From assembly GCA_026195255.1 (NCBI GenBank), contig JAPHSS010000017.1, forward strand, positions 49,628 to 113,627: a stretch of DNA of 64,000 bases. Reading direction: 5' to 3'. Each line of letters begins with the position of its first letter. Positions within the stretch are counted from its first letter, which is position 1. The translations under genes were made by a program, and so were the position numbers. The stretch comes from Gammaproteobacteria bacterium. GTDB taxonomy: Bacteria; Pseudomonadota; Gammaproteobacteria; SZUA-229. A model generated the notes under the pieces. That model saw only the letters and a program-made list of their open reading frames with translations. It had not been told where the DNA came from and searched no databases. Positions 36,942-45,909 of this stretch are shown here, one piece after another.

Positions 36942-37841
36942 ATGACAGATCAAAATTTCAGATGCGGTTATATCGCAATTATTGGCAGACCTAATATGGG
37001 CAAATCAACTTTGTTGAACCATATGTTAGGTCTTAAGTTAAGTATTACCTCTCGTAAACCACAGACAACTAGACATCAAATATTGGGTATTAAAACAGTG
37101 GAAAACGGGCAGTTTATCTTTGTTGATACTCCCGGCATACACAGTGGTGGTAACCGAGCAATAAACCGTTATATGAATCGTGCTGCAAGCTCAGTTATTC
37201 ACGACGTGGATGTGGTGCTGTTTCTGGTGCAGGCTTTAAAGTGGAATGACGAAGACCAGCTGGTTTTAAATAAACTGGAGCAGGTTGATGTGCCTGTGAT
37301 TTTGTTAGTTAACAAAGTAGACAGGGTAAACGATAAAGATCAGCTGTTGCCTTATATTCGTGAAATTAGTGAGAAATTCGACTTTGCAAATGTTATTCCT
37401 ATTTCTGCAACACAGGGTCATAATGTTCAACAACTAGAAGACTATATCTTAACTCAGCTACCTGAAGCACCGGCCTTTTTCAAGGATGATGAATTTACTG
37501 ATCGAAGCACGCGTTTTCTAGTGGCTGAAATTATTCGAGAGAAGTTAGTTAGAGAACTGGGTAATGAGTTGCCTTATCAAACAACCGTAGAAATTGAACA
37601 GTATAAAGACGAAGAAAAAATAACACGTATACATGCATTAATTTTGGTGGAAACAAAAGGCCAGAAAATTATTGTTATAGGTGATAAAGGTGCACGTTTG
37701 AAAAGCATAGGTTCAAAAGCACGCAAAGATATAGAAAAATTAATTGACCGTAAAGTGTTTTTAAAATTATGGGTCAAGGTTAAATCAGGCTGGTCTGACA
37801 GTGAGGCTTCCTTGCGTAGTCTGGGATATGATGCGGATTAG
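36942..37841 (+). CDS. era: GTPase Era
   Basis: 299 residues. Era binds the 3' end of 16S rRNA in 30S maturation. G1 [15 protein letters not shown]2 around PQTTRHQI, G3 DTPGIHSG, G4 NKVDRV and G5 ISATQG are all present. The C-terminal KH domain contains [21 protein letters not shown]. It overlaps no neighbour; recO follows after 112 nt, with a half copy of a dispersed repeat in the gap. Confidence 0.98.
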   Translation: MTDQNFRCGYIAIIGRPNMGKSTLLNHMLGLKLSITSRKPQTTRHQILGIKTVENGQFIFVDTPGIHSGGNRAINRYMNRAASSVIHDVDVVLFLVQALKWNDEDQLVLNKLEQVDVPVILLVNKVDRVNDKDQLLPYIREISEKFDFANVIPISATQGHNVQQLEDYILTQLPEAPAFFKDDEFTDRSTRFLVAEIIREKLVRELGNELPYQTTVEIEQYKDEEKITRIHALILVETKGQKIIVIGDKGARLKSIGSKARKDIEKLIDRKVFLKLWVKVKSGWSDSEASLRSLGYDAD

Positions 37842-37908
37842 TATTATAAATTAATTCAGAATTTTATATTGTACAAAACTATGTTTTATCAATGATTTTA
37901 AAAACAGG

Positions 37909-37934
37909 CTCTGTGTACTCTGTGCCTCCGTGGT
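37909..37934. repeat. Half copy of the CACAGAG-type repeat
   Basis: CTCTGTGTACTCTGTGCCTCCGTGG-type sequence is the right arm of the repeat seen before tadA and after orn. The left arm is absent. It lies just upstream of recO. Confidence 0.55.
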
Positions 37935-37953
37935 AAAAAAGTAAAATAAAAAT

Positions 37954-38658
37954 ATGAGAGTTCAGGATCAACCAGCTTATATTCTTCATCATCGTGCTTT
38001 TCGCGACACCAGTCAGATATTAGAAGTTATTACACCAGAATATGGTCGCCTGTCATTGATGAGTCGTGGCAGCAGGGGAGCTAAATCACGCTTAAAAAGT
38101 ATATTGCAACCTTTCAGGCCGATACTTATTGGCTGGTCAGGTAAGGGTGAGATGCCGACTTTAACTGCTGCAGAACCTCAGGCAGTTAAGATATTTAGCT
38201 TAACCGGTAAAGCCTTACCCAGTGCTTTTTATGTTAATGAATTAATCATAAAACTTTTGTATAAACATGATGTGCACGAGCGAGTGTTTCAACTTTACGA
38301 GTCTATTGTTCAATTATTAGCAGATAAGAATGAAGTAGAACCGGTACTCAGATTATTTGAAAAGCAGTTACTTGAAGAGCTTGGTTTTGGTTTAAATTTA
38401 TCTATTAATGCAGAAACTAATGAGGCGATATTAGCTGATGAGCAATATGCTTACTATCTTGAGCATGGGCCTGTCAGTTTGTCCTGTGTACATGATGAGT
38501 TGTATATTTTAAAATTACATGGAAAAAGCTTACTGGATCTGCATGAGAATAGACTTGATAGCGAACAGTCATTAAGAGACGCAAAAAGGTTAATGCGATC
38601 TATTTTGAATTATTATCTTGAAGGTAAACCGATTAAAAGCCGGGAGCTTTTTCGGTGA
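37954..38658 (+). CDS. recO: DNA repair protein RecO
   Basis: 234 residues. The N-terminal OB fold begins with QPAYILHHRAFRDTSQILEVIT and GRLSLMSRGSRGAKSR, the standard RecO start. The helical C-terminal half (LLEELGFGLNL) follows. RecO with RecR loads RecA on SSB-coated single-stranded DNA. The usual pdxJ-acpS partners do not follow; a repeat region and the flagellar cluster do. Confidence 0.94.
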   Translation: MRVQDQPAYILHHRAFRDTSQILEVITPEYGRLSLMSRGSRGAKSRLKSILQPFRPILIGWSGKGEMPTLTAAEPQAVKIFSLTGKALPSAFYVNELIIKLLYKHDVHERVFQLYESIVQLLADKNEVEPVLRLFEKQLLEELGFGLNLSINAETNEAILADEQYAYYLEHGPVSLSCVHDELYILKLHGKSLLDLHENRLDSEQSLRDAKRLMRSILNYYLEGKPIKSRELFR

Positions 38659-38740
38659 TTAATAACGACGACATGTAATTACTTAGAAGCGGTGTTTTTA
38701 TAGTTTAAATGTCTGCTAAAAGCCTGCACTGTTATGTAAC

Positions 38741-38907
38741 TTTCCCCGATCGAGATGCGTCTGAACACTGCAATCCCTTTCAGCGCATAACAATCTGCCA
38801 TTCATCTCGTTCCCACGGTCCTCCGTGGGAATGCATACTCAATATAAATAATGATTGAAAATAGCAGATTAACCAACCGTATTCCACGCGGAGCATGCTA
38901 ACAAGAT
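38741..38907. repeat. 167-bp dispersed repeat, copy 1
   Basis: From TTTCCCCGATCGAGATGCGT to about ACAAGAT it matches the reverse complement of 56622-56790 nearly end to end, including CATTCATCTCGTTCCCACGG, TCCTCCGTGGGAATGCATAC and GCAGATTAAC. The two GTTCCCACG-type hairpins inside belong to the same REP-like family. It lies in the gap between the convergent recO and flgN genes. Confidence 0.75.
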
Positions 38908-38928
38908 GCTCAAAACAGGGTAGAGCAG

Positions 38929-39372
38929 TTAAGCCTCAATCCCACCTAACAAAGATGCCTGAGCGGATTGATTGCCTTTTGCGTTATAGGTTTCATCGGG
39001 TTGTTCATTGCGACCGCTTAGAATACTAATGATATCCTGATTTATCTGACTGCGTTTATTAATAATGCGCCCATTAACTTCATTTAGATGCCGGCACTCA
39101 GAAATAGTCTGGCGAGTTAAGGCCCATTGTTTTATTAGTGGCTGATTATTGCTATTGGTTATAAAGTCATTGAAGTTTTCATTGGCTGAACTTGCTGCAC
39201 GTTGTTTGTCCAGCTGGTTCAGCTGATCAAGTAAAACCTGCTTTTCAGATGAAATTTCATTGAGTTTATCTAGCTGATTATTGTTCAAAGCCAGCTTCTC
39301 CTGCTGTAAGCAATCGATTAATTGCTGGCTATGATTCTGAATGTTTTTTAAGAGAGAGAGTAAAGCAGTCAT
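38929..39372 (-). CDS. flgN: Flagellar export chaperone FlgN
   Basis: 147 residues, mainly helical with a coiled-coil N-terminal half (LLSLLKNIQNHSQQLIDCLQ, then EKQVLLDQLNQLDKQRAASS). It keeps hook-filament junction proteins FlgK and FlgL export-competent. The short C-terminal ETYNAKGNQSAQASLLG resembles other FlgN proteins. It lies 24 nt after flgM, the usual order flgA-flgM-flgN. Confidence 0.88.
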   Translation of the reverse strand: MTALLSLLKNIQNHSQQLIDCLQQEKLALNNNQLDKLNEISSEKQVLLDQLNQLDKQRAASSANENFNDFITNSNNQPLIKQWALTRQTISECRHLNEVNGRIINKRSQINQDIISILSGRNEQPDETYNAKGNQSAQASLLGGIEA

Positions 39373-39396
39373 AAGATTTCCGTTTAATTATGTATA

Positions 39397-39702
39397 TTAT
39401 TCAAGCAGGGATTGTTCCAGGTTAATTAGATTTACGGCTATTTTTTCAGCATCTAATGGATAGTTGCCATTAGCAATTTCCTGTTTAATAGAATCTACTT
39501 TTGCCTGGTCAATGGCAGGGCTGTCTTTTAATTGCTGTTGTAATCCCGAAACCTGCTGTGATTGCTGTGAAAGACTGACAGTATCTTCAGCGTTACTACG
39601 GCTAGTTGTACTGCTATCAGCCTTATTAGTCTGGGTTTTTTCTGTATTAATGCTAACAGAGCCGGCTACAGATCTGCTTAATGGGTTAATTGGGTTGGTC
39701 AT
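39397..39702 (-). CDS. flgM: Anti-sigma-28 factor FlgM
   Basis: 101 residues, a disordered Ser/Thr/Gln-rich N-terminal half and the helical FliA-binding C-terminus (VDSIKQEIANGNYPLDAEKIAVNLI). FlgM holds FliA inactive until it is exported through the completed hook. A near-perfect FliA promoter directly upstream (39750-39776) makes it a late, self-limiting gene, in addition to any read-through from flgA. Confidence 0.93.
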   Translation of the reverse strand: MTNPINPLSRSVAGSVSINTEKTQTNKADSSTTSRSNAEDTVSLSQQSQQVSGLQQQLKDSPAIDQAKVDSIKQEIANGNYPLDAEKIAVNLINLEQSLLE

Positions 39703-39749
39703 AACTTTCTCCGGGCCTAAAATGCCTGATTTTCACTCTCTCGCAGTCT

Positions 39750-39776
39750 TTATCGGCCGACTATATAATAACTTTA
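39750..39776 (-). promoter_or_regulatory. Sigma-28 (FliA) promoter of flgM
   Basis: On the minus strand, TAAA, 15 nt, then GCCGATAA: an exact match to the FliA consensus. It lies 47 nt before the flgM start codon. Confidence 0.9.
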
Positions 39777-39790
39777 GCTAAAAAATGATA

Positions 39791-40540
39791 TTAATTTATG
39801 CTCACTACGCCAGCTTCTTTAATAATGCCTTCTACGATGCGCTTAGATGAGGAGTTCTTAACCTGTATTCTTTCTCCTTTAGCTCCGTTGTTCATGGCTG
39901 TACCAGTCATTTTAACCGAATATCCTGTGTTTTCTGCAACTATAGATACAAGTTCACCTCTTTTTACTAACGTTGGTGCTTTAACGTAATTGGCTTTGAC
40001 TATTCGATTTTGCGGCAAGCGGCGTTTTAACTGTTTACCAATTAAATGCTCTTTAGACGTAAAGTAACCATATTTAATACGGCTTAAGTCTTCTTCTACT
40101 GCGTGCAGGTCGCCTTTTCTTATGATGTGACCTTTAGTGAGTGGGCTAGCTGTTTGAATAACTTTTCCAAAGAGATTGATTCGTGCGCTAATATAAACAG
40201 TCCAGGGGTTATTGGTGCTACAGCGTAAATGTACGGTTGTTTTACCGGCAAACTCACTACCGGGTGCTAGAGTGGCGGTTAGAGGTAGAGGGCATTTAGA
40301 TAGTTTGAGTCTTGAATCCAGTTGTCCCATGGTGATTTTGATTCGAGAAAACTGAGACTTATTAATATTTGCGTCAAGAAATTGTCGTGCGGTTTCTTTT
40401 ATATCCTGATGATTATGTAAACTTTGTTTATCGTGGCTTTGAGTCGTGGGGTCTGCGTATGAGGTGCTTATTATGGCGATATTTAATAGAAAAGCGCTAT
40501 AAATAGCATATCTACTCAACTTTACAGACCCGATGTTCAT
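39791..40540 (-). CDS. flgA: Flagellar P-ring assembly chaperone FlgA
   Basis: 249 residues with a signal peptide ([16 protein letters not shown]). The C-terminal SAF-like domain runs about 130-249, with [20 protein letters not shown] and [20 protein letters not shown]-type stretches. FlgA helps FlgI polymerise into the P-ring in the periplasm. Its ATG overlaps the stop of the upstream chemoreceptor gene by 4 nt (ATGA), so the two are translationally coupled. Confidence 0.94.
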   Translation of the reverse strand: MNIGSVKLSRYAIYSAFLLNIAIISTSYADPTTQSHDKQSLHNHQDIKETARQFLDANINKSQFSRIKITMGQLDSRLKLSKCPLPLTATLAPGSEFAGKTTVHLRCSTNNPWTVYISARINLFGKVIQTASPLTKGHIIRKGDLHAVEEDLSRIKYGYFTSKEHLIGKQLKRRLPQNRIVKANYVKAPTLVKRGELVSIVAENTGYSVKMTGTAMNNGAKGERIQVKNSSSKRIVEGIIKEAGVVSIN

Positions 40541-41886
40541 GTTGAATTAACCTCGTTTAATAATTCTTGTATGTGTTCAAACAGTTGATTGCTGTAACCG
40601 GAAAGCTCTACGATTTTCTGGCTTGCGGCATCTGTTTGACCCTGTAATGCTAAAGATGCAACTTCCTTGCCAATTTCATGTACACGAGCATGAGGCTGTT
40701 CCATTTGCTTGAAAGCATCAATATTACTGAACTGCTGCTCGCCTCTACTGTAATACCATTGACCTAAACGGCATTGTGTATGGTCTGTAAGTTCATTATC
40801 AGGAATCATCTCTCCACCCATAACCATTGAAGCAAGACGAATCTTCCAGGTAATATGGTCAGCCTTTACAGTTTGTAATAAAATTTGATCCTGATTTAAA
40901 CCAGCCAAATGATTAAACTGATTCAAAATAGCCGCATTTAACTGTTTGGCATGGTGTGCAATATCTTCAACGTGCTGGTTTTCGTGTTGCACTGCGAGTG
41001 TGATTTGATTCAGTTTTCCGGCCATTTCAGCTGATACAGCCTGCTGCTCGTCTGCAGATGCGGAGATAGTTTGCACCTGCTCAGTTACATCATTAACAAC
41101 CGCAGTGACATCACCGAGTGCCATGGCAACCGTCTCCAGGCTATCAAGGCTTTTGGTTAGTCGGTCCTGACTTGAGGTCATTGAGCTACTTACTTCACCC
41201 ATTAATGAATTCATGGTGTTGGTTACCGATTCGATTTCAACAGTTGCATTTTCTGTTTTAGAGGCGAGCTGTTTAACCTCGTCAGCTACCACAGCAAAAC
41301 CTCGGCCGGCTTCTCCAGCGCGAGCAGCTTCGATTGCAGCATTTAGAGCAAGTAAATTGGTCTGGTTAGCAATACCACGCACTGTGGCGGTCAGGTTGTT
41401 TATTTCATCAGTAAAACCGGCAAATTTCTGCACTTCACCAAACATAGATGACATCGCGGTTTCAAGCAGGTCCATATCACCCATCATAGATGAGATAGCC
41501 ATATTGCCTTCTTCGGTTTTACTGTAACTTTCGATAGCTCTCTGTGCGGTTGATGTAGATGATTGTGATATTTCGAAGGCGGTAGCGGCCATTTCTTCTG
41601 TAGCCGTGGCGACGCTCGCAATAGCATCATTAATATTTATGGCCTCTTTCTGCAATTGCATGTTTCTATTCAAAATTTCATAAGTTTCTGAGAGGCTATG
41701 AACGCCTGATTCGGCTACGTTAGCAATTTTTTGATTGTGATCTTCAATCGTGGAGATAATATCCGCGATGGCTGCCACTGAGCCAGGGTTGGCATTTGTT
41801 AATTGTTTAAGCCGTTTAACATCGGAATCTAATGCGGCTTTAAGTATCGGCAGTACAAGCTTTGTTAAGATAATCGGACTGGGCAT
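40537..41886 (-). CDS. Soluble chemoreceptor with CZB zinc-binding domain
   Basis: 449 residues without a transmembrane segment. A helical N-terminus precedes the MCP signalling domain with its hairpin tip ([20 protein letters not shown] and [20 protein letters not shown], about residues 170-215). The C-terminus (about 335-445) is a chemoreceptor zinc-binding domain: [25 protein letters not shown] and [14 protein letters not shown] supply the His/Cys zinc ligands. CZB proteins sense zinc or oxidants such as HOCl. It is the first gene of the flgA-flgM-flgN unit, divergent from cheV. Confidence 0.92.
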   Translation of the reverse strand: MPSPIILTKLVLPILKAALDSDVKRLKQLTNANPGSVAAIADIISTIEDHNQKIANVAESGVHSLSETYEILNRNMQLQKEAININDAIASVATATEEMAATAFEISQSSTSTAQRAIESYSKTEEGNMAISSMMGDMDLLETAMSSMFGEVQKFAGFTDEINNLTATVRGIANQTNLLALNAAIEAARAGEAGRGFAVVADEVKQLASKTENATVEIESVTNTMNSLMGEVSSSMTSSQDRLTKSLDSLETVAMALGDVTAVVNDVTEQVQTISASADEQQAVSAEMAGKLNQITLAVQHENQHVEDIAHHAKQLNAAILNQFNHLAGLNQDQILLQTVKADHITWKIRLASMVMGGEMIPDNELTDHTQCRLGQWYYSRGEQQFSNIDAFKQMEQPHARVHEIGKEVASLALQGQTDAASQKIVELSGYSNQLFEHIQELLNEVNST

Positions 41887-42123
41887 GCTTCTCTCATTAA
41901 CTTATTATAATTTTTGTATCAGTTTAGCGTTATTTACTAGCACTTCACGTTATATAGACTAATATCCTATTTAAACCTATAAAATATTTGAAAAAGTGAG
42001 CCTTAAGTATTTTGAGTATAGATTAAAAAAATGAAACTATGTTTAATTATTAAGTATTATTAATTTAGATAGTAATTGTGCAATATAAATGATTGATTTA
42101 AATATCACGATTGGGAGTCATAA
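41887..42123. other. Divergent region between the chemoreceptor gene and cheV
   Basis: 237 bp that must hold both promoters. AT-rich throughout. No sigma-54 or sigma-28 consensus was found in either direction. Confidence 0.5.
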
Positions 42124-43086
42124 ATGGCAGGTGTATTAGATAGTGTTGATAGTCGCACCCAGCTGGCTGGAACAAACCGACTCGAATTATTGCTCTTCAG
42201 GTTACAGGGAAAGCAGCGATATGGTATTAATGTTTTTAAAGTACAGGAAGTTATTCGTTGCCCCAAGTTGACACATATGCCAAGAGCCAATCACCGGGTC
42301 GTTGGTGTTGCACATTTAAGAAATCGTACCATACCCGTCATTGATTTAGGGCTGGCTATAAGTAATGAGCCCATAAAAGACAGAGAAAACAGTTTTGTTA
42401 TTGTTACTGAATATAACCGTTACATTCAGGGTTTTATGGTAGCAGCTGTTGAACGCATTACTAATATGGGCTGGAAGGAGATATTGCCTCCACCCAAGGG
42501 CAGTGGTGCAAGTAGTTATCTGACCGCAGTAACTCATGTTGATAATGAGATGATAGAAATTCTGGATGTGGAACGTGTATTTGCTGACATTATGGGGGTT
42601 AATGAAGAAATTTCAGATGGTGTACTTGATGGCATGACTGAATTCACGGATGAAAAACCTAAACATATACTGGTGGTTGATGATTCATCTGTTGCACGTA
42701 ACCAGATTAAAAGAGTATTAGAAAAAGTTGGTATTGAAGTCACAATGGCTAATGATGGCCTGGAAGGTTACGAAGCTCTGGAAAAAATGCTCGAAGATGG
42801 AAAACCTTTAAGTGAAAAAATTGCGCTGGTTATTTCGGATATAGAAATGCCACGAATGGATGGTTACACTCTCACTACAAAAATACGTAAAGACCCTCGA
42901 ATGAAAGATCTTTATGTTATGTTACATACATCTTTAAGTGGTGTATTTAATAACAGTATGGTTGAAAAAGTCGGTGCAAACCATTTTGTACCCAAGTTTA
43001 AACCTAATGAGCTTGCTCACTCTGTTATTAATGTCATTAATAATAAAGATCCATCAGAGGGTATGGAAAATATTTCTGATGCTTAA
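42124..43086 (+). CDS. cheV: Chemotaxis protein CheV (CheW-receiver)
   Basis: 320 residues. The N-terminal CheW domain (about 20-160; ELLLFRLQGKQRYGINVFKV, then HFRVVGVAHLRNRTIPVIDLG-type) couples receptors to CheA. The receiver (about 178-305) has the phospho-acceptor Asp in LVISDIEMPRMDGYT and the acidic pair in ILVVDDSSVARNQIK. It may act as a phosphate sink or adaptor. cheR follows after 73 nt; the pair beside flgB is the Pseudomonas/Vibrio order. Confidence 0.96.
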   Translation: MAGVLDSVDSRTQLAGTNRLELLLFRLQGKQRYGINVFKVQEVIRCPKLTHMPRANHRVVGVAHLRNRTIPVIDLGLAISNEPIKDRENSFVIVTEYNRYIQGFMVAAVERITNMGWKEILPPPKGSGASSYLTAVTHVDNEMIEILDVERVFADIMGVNEEISDGVLDGMTEFTDEKPKHILVVDDSSVARNQIKRVLEKVGIEVTMANDGLEGYEALEKMLEDGKPLSEKIALVISDIEMPRMDGYTLTTKIRKDPRMKDLYVMLHTSLSGVFNNSMVEKVGANHFVPKFKPNELAHSVINVINNKDPSEGMENISDA

Positions 43087-43159
43087 TTTTACTGTAGAAT
43101 CTATAATCAAACTGCAATAAATAGAATGTGCCTCTACATAGAGGCGGACTAGATTTCAT

Positions 43160-43984
43160 ATGACAGCGAGCTTTTCCCCCGATGAGTATAAAAATTTCCA
43201 GAGTTTTCTGGAAAAAGCATGTGGTATTGTTTTAGGTGAAAATAAACATTATCTGGTTTCCAGTCGCCTTAACAGGTTAATGAAAGAGAGTAATATCCCT
43301 ACATTGCAGGGTTTAGTTGATGCGCTTAATAAATCGATAAACTCCGCATTACGTACCAAAGTCATTGAGGCGATGACGACTAACGAGACTCTCTGGTTTC
43401 GAGATACCTATCCATTTCAGGTTTTAAGTCAGACTATATTTGAAGATTACAAACAACAGAAAAAAAATGCCATTCGTATCTGGTCAGCCGCCTGCTCAAG
43501 TGGACAGGAGCCTTATTCAATAAGCATGATAGCTGATGAGTATTTGAAAAAAGACCGGGCTTTTAAGGTAGATGTTGTTGCCACTGATATATCTCAGGAA
43601 ATTTTAAATGCAGCAAAAATGGCAAAGTATGATGCACTGGCTTTAGCCAGAGGTTTGTCAGAAGAGCGAAAGCGCCAGTATTTTTCTCAGGTGGGCGACC
43701 AATGGCAGGTAAACGCTAATGTTCGCAGCAGGGTGAATTTTCGTGAAGTGAACTTACTAAAGAGTTATGCTGCTTTAGGAAAGTTTGATGCTATTTTTTG
43801 TCGTAACGTTCTAATTTATTTTTCGGCTGAATCCAAGAAAGATATTCTCAATCGCATGGCCGATGCCCTGAACCCTCGAGGTTTTTTAATGCTGGGTGCT
43901 TCCGAGTCAATCGCCCAATATTGTGACCGTTTTGAAATGGTCAGAGCGAGCACCGGTGTTGTGTATCGTTTGAAGTTTGCTTGA
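43160..43984 (+). CDS. cheR: Chemotaxis protein methyltransferase CheR
   Basis: 274 residues. It methylates receptor glutamates using S-adenosylmethionine. The N-terminal helical domain is followed by TTNETLWFRDTYPF, the SAM-binding IRIWSAACSSGQEPYSI, and FDAIFCRNVLIYFS. GAVYRLKFA-type end (TGVVYRLKFA). A small hairpin (GCCTC/GAGGC, 43130-43145) lies 14 nt before the start and may affect its translation, as no other good ribosome-binding site is seen. Confidence 0.96.
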   Translation: MTASFSPDEYKNFQSFLEKACGIVLGENKHYLVSSRLNRLMKESNIPTLQGLVDALNKSINSALRTKVIEAMTTNETLWFRDTYPFQVLSQTIFEDYKQQKKNAIRIWSAACSSGQEPYSISMIADEYLKKDRAFKVDVVATDISQEILNAAKMAKYDALALARGLSEERKRQYFSQVGDQWQVNANVRSRVNFREVNLLKSYAALGKFDAIFCRNVLIYFSAESKKDILNRMADALNPRGFLMLGASESIAQYCDRFEMVRASTGVVYRLKFA

Positions 43985-43989
43985 AAATA

Positions 43990-44052
43990 TAGTCAAAAGT
44001 TGTAAGTCTTAAGTCTTAAGTCGTAAGTCCAAAGTCCAAAGTCCAAAGTCAA
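43990..44052. repeat. Heptad-repeat element, one-armed copy 2
   Basis: AAGTC-type heptads in direct order (TGTAAGTCTTAAGTCTTAAG, then TCGTAAGTCCAAAGTCCAAA) lie just after cheR. The complementary arm and central hairpin seen in the other two copies are absent. Confidence 0.7.
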
Positions 44053-44228
44053 AATCTTCAGGTTCTTTTTTTAAATTTCGTATTTATTATATTAGCCTGG
44101 TATGTTTCTGCTGCTGTGTGATTTTTATTAGCGAATTTCTTTTCCGCCTGGCGGCAACACTTGCCGCTTAATCATAATATTCATTGCCTCTTTTACTCTA
44201 ACTGATTGAAAAACATGTAAATAATAAA

Positions 44229-44246
44229 CTGGCATTGCTCTTGCAA
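44229..44246 (+). promoter_or_regulatory. Sigma-54 promoter of the flgB operon
   Basis: CTGGCATTGCTCTTGCAA has GG and GC exactly 10 nt apart (44231-44232 and 44243-44244), fitting the -24/-12 consensus TGGCAC-N5-TTGCA closely. The flgB ATG lies about 25 nt downstream. It would drive the hook-basal body genes. Confidence 0.88.
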
Positions 44247-44270
44247 TATTACCTGCAAGAGGAAAATTTA

Positions 44271-44681
44271 ATGCCAGTGAGTTTTGATAAAGTTTTTGGG
44301 GTACATGATGATGCGTTGCTGCTTTTTGAGCGCCGTAATCAATTGTTATCTGAAAATATAGCTAATGCAGATACCCCCGGTTATAAAGCTCGCGATATTG
44401 ATTTCAACCAGGTTTTACAAAATGCTCAAAATTCTGGCTCTCAGAGCATAAGTGGTGGGCAATTAAAAACAACCCATCAGGGTCATATAAATTCACAGCA
44501 GCAAGCATTTACAGCTGATATTCAATATAGAGCGGTTGAACAGAGTTCAGCAGATGGTAATACGGTTGATACACAGAAGGAAAAAGCGGCATTCGCTGAA
44601 AACGCTGTTCGATATCAAACAACTTTGAGTTTTTTGACACGTAAAATTTCCGGGCTGAAAACAGCATTTAGAGGTGAGTAG
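44271..44681 (+). CDS. flgB: Flagellar basal-body rod protein FlgB
   Basis: 136 residues from the ATG at 44271, with AAGAGGA ahead; the frame is open 12 codons further into the promoter. NQLLSENIANADTPGYKARDIDF is the family N-terminal rod motif, and the C-terminal region carries AFAENAVRYQTTLSFLTRKI-SGLKTAFRG. FlgB forms the proximal rod. Start of the run flgB-flgC-flgD-flgE. Confidence 0.96.
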   Translation: MPVSFDKVFGVHDDALLLFERRNQLLSENIANADTPGYKARDIDFNQVLQNAQNSGSQSISGGQLKTTHQGHINSQQQAFTADIQYRAVEQSSADGNTVDTQKEKAAFAENAVRYQTTLSFLTRKISGLKTAFRGE

Positions 44682-44777
44682 TGTACCTGTTAAACAAGAA
44701 TAATCATTCATCTCTTTGGGAGAAAGAAATGTGCTTTACAAGTAAACATATTGTACAAAATAAATTAGGAGCAATTC

Positions 44778-45200
44778 ATGTCAGTTTTTAATGTGTTTGA
44801 TGTGGCAGGTTCAGGTATGAGTGCTCAGATGTTACGTTTAAATACGGTGGCATCAAATTTAGCAAATGCGGAAACAGTTTCCGGCAATGAAGGTGATGTT
44901 TATCAGGCACGTCATCCTGTGTTTGAGTCGGTATTACAAGAAGCAGAAAGTATGAATGGTGATGAGGTTACTATTGTAAAAGTGCGCGAAATTATGCAGG
45001 AGCAAACGGCCGCGATTCCACTTTATCGTCCAAACCATCCGTTAGCGAATAATGAAGGTTTTGTTTATAGCCCGGATATAGACACGGTTGCAGAAATGGC
45101 CGACATGATTTCCGCATCTAGAAGTTATCAGAATAATGTTGAAGTTTTGAGCACAACGAAAGAACTGTTATTAAGAACCCTGCAGTTAGGTCAGGGATAA
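44778..45200 (+). CDS. flgC: Flagellar basal-body rod protein FlgC
   Basis: 140 residues. MSVFNVFDVAGSGMSAQMLR and LNTVASNLANAETVSGNEGD form the N-terminal rod motif; the C-terminal DMISASRSYQNNVEVLSTTKELLLRTLQLG closes the coiled coil. FlgC is part of the proximal rod. It lies between flgB and flgD with short gaps (96 and 12 nt). Confidence 0.97.
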   Translation: MSVFNVFDVAGSGMSAQMLRLNTVASNLANAETVSGNEGDVYQARHPVFESVLQEAESMNGDEVTIVKVREIMQEQTAAIPLYRPNHPLANNEGFVYSPDIDTVAEMADMISASRSYQNNVEVLSTTKELLLRTLQLGQG

Positions 45201-45212
45201 GAGGATTAAATA

Positions 45213-45884
45213 ATGGAAATTAATGATATCGGTAGTATTCCGGGGATACGTACTTATGCTGACCCCAGTGAAGAAGAAAATAACACAGAGTTGGGTCAGG
45301 ATGATTTTCTAAGATTAATGACTGAGCAACTTGCCAATCAGGACCCGTTAGAACCTCAGGATAATAATGAATTTATGAGCCAGATTGCACAGTTTGGTGC
45401 TGTTGATGGCATTAATGGTTTACTGGATTCATTCAATGATCTGGCGACAAATTTACAGTCATCTCAGGCATTGCAGGCATCAAATATCATAGGGCGTCAG
45501 GTACTGGTTGAACATGACCAGGGTTACTTGCCAACAACGGGTACATTAGATGGAGCAGTGGAACTGGATTCAAGTTCATCTAATGTTGCAGTTAATGTTT
45601 ATGATTCTAATGGCGAATTATTTGGCCGCGTTGAACTGGGGCCACAGCCAGCAGGATTGGTACCGTTCAACTGGGATGGTACAACGTTTAGTGGGCAGCG
45701 AGCACCAACCGGGCGTTATCGCATCGATGTTGAGGCAACTTTTGGCAATACCACAGAATCTTTAACACCACAGATTGCCGATCAGGTTCAAAGTCTTACA
45801 TTAGGTGGTGTGGGTCAGGAGATGTTAGTTGAATTAGAAAATCTTGGAACGGTCGGTTTCAGCCAGGTTAATCAAATCCAGTAA
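45213..45884 (+). CDS. flgD: Flagellar hook-capping protein FlgD
   Basis: 223 residues. The N-terminal LGQDDFLRLMTEQLANQDPLEPQDNNEF motif is the family hallmark, followed by FMSQIAQFGAVDGINGL. The C-terminal half has a FlgD-type Ig/tudor domain (DGTTFSGQRAPTGRYRIDVEA). FlgD caps the growing hook and is discarded when the hook is complete. flgE follows 25 nt on. Confidence 0.96.
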   Translation: MEINDIGSIPGIRTYADPSEEENNTELGQDDFLRLMTEQLANQDPLEPQDNNEFMSQIAQFGAVDGINGLLDSFNDLATNLQSSQALQASNIIGRQVLVEHDQGYLPTTGTLDGAVELDSSSSNVAVNVYDSNGELFGRVELGPQPAGLVPFNWDGTTFSGQRAPTGRYRIDVEATFGNTTESLTPQIADQVQSLTLGGVGQEMLVELENLGTVGFSQVNQIQ

Positions 45885-45909
45885 TTACGATAAAGCGAGG
45901 AATAAAAGT

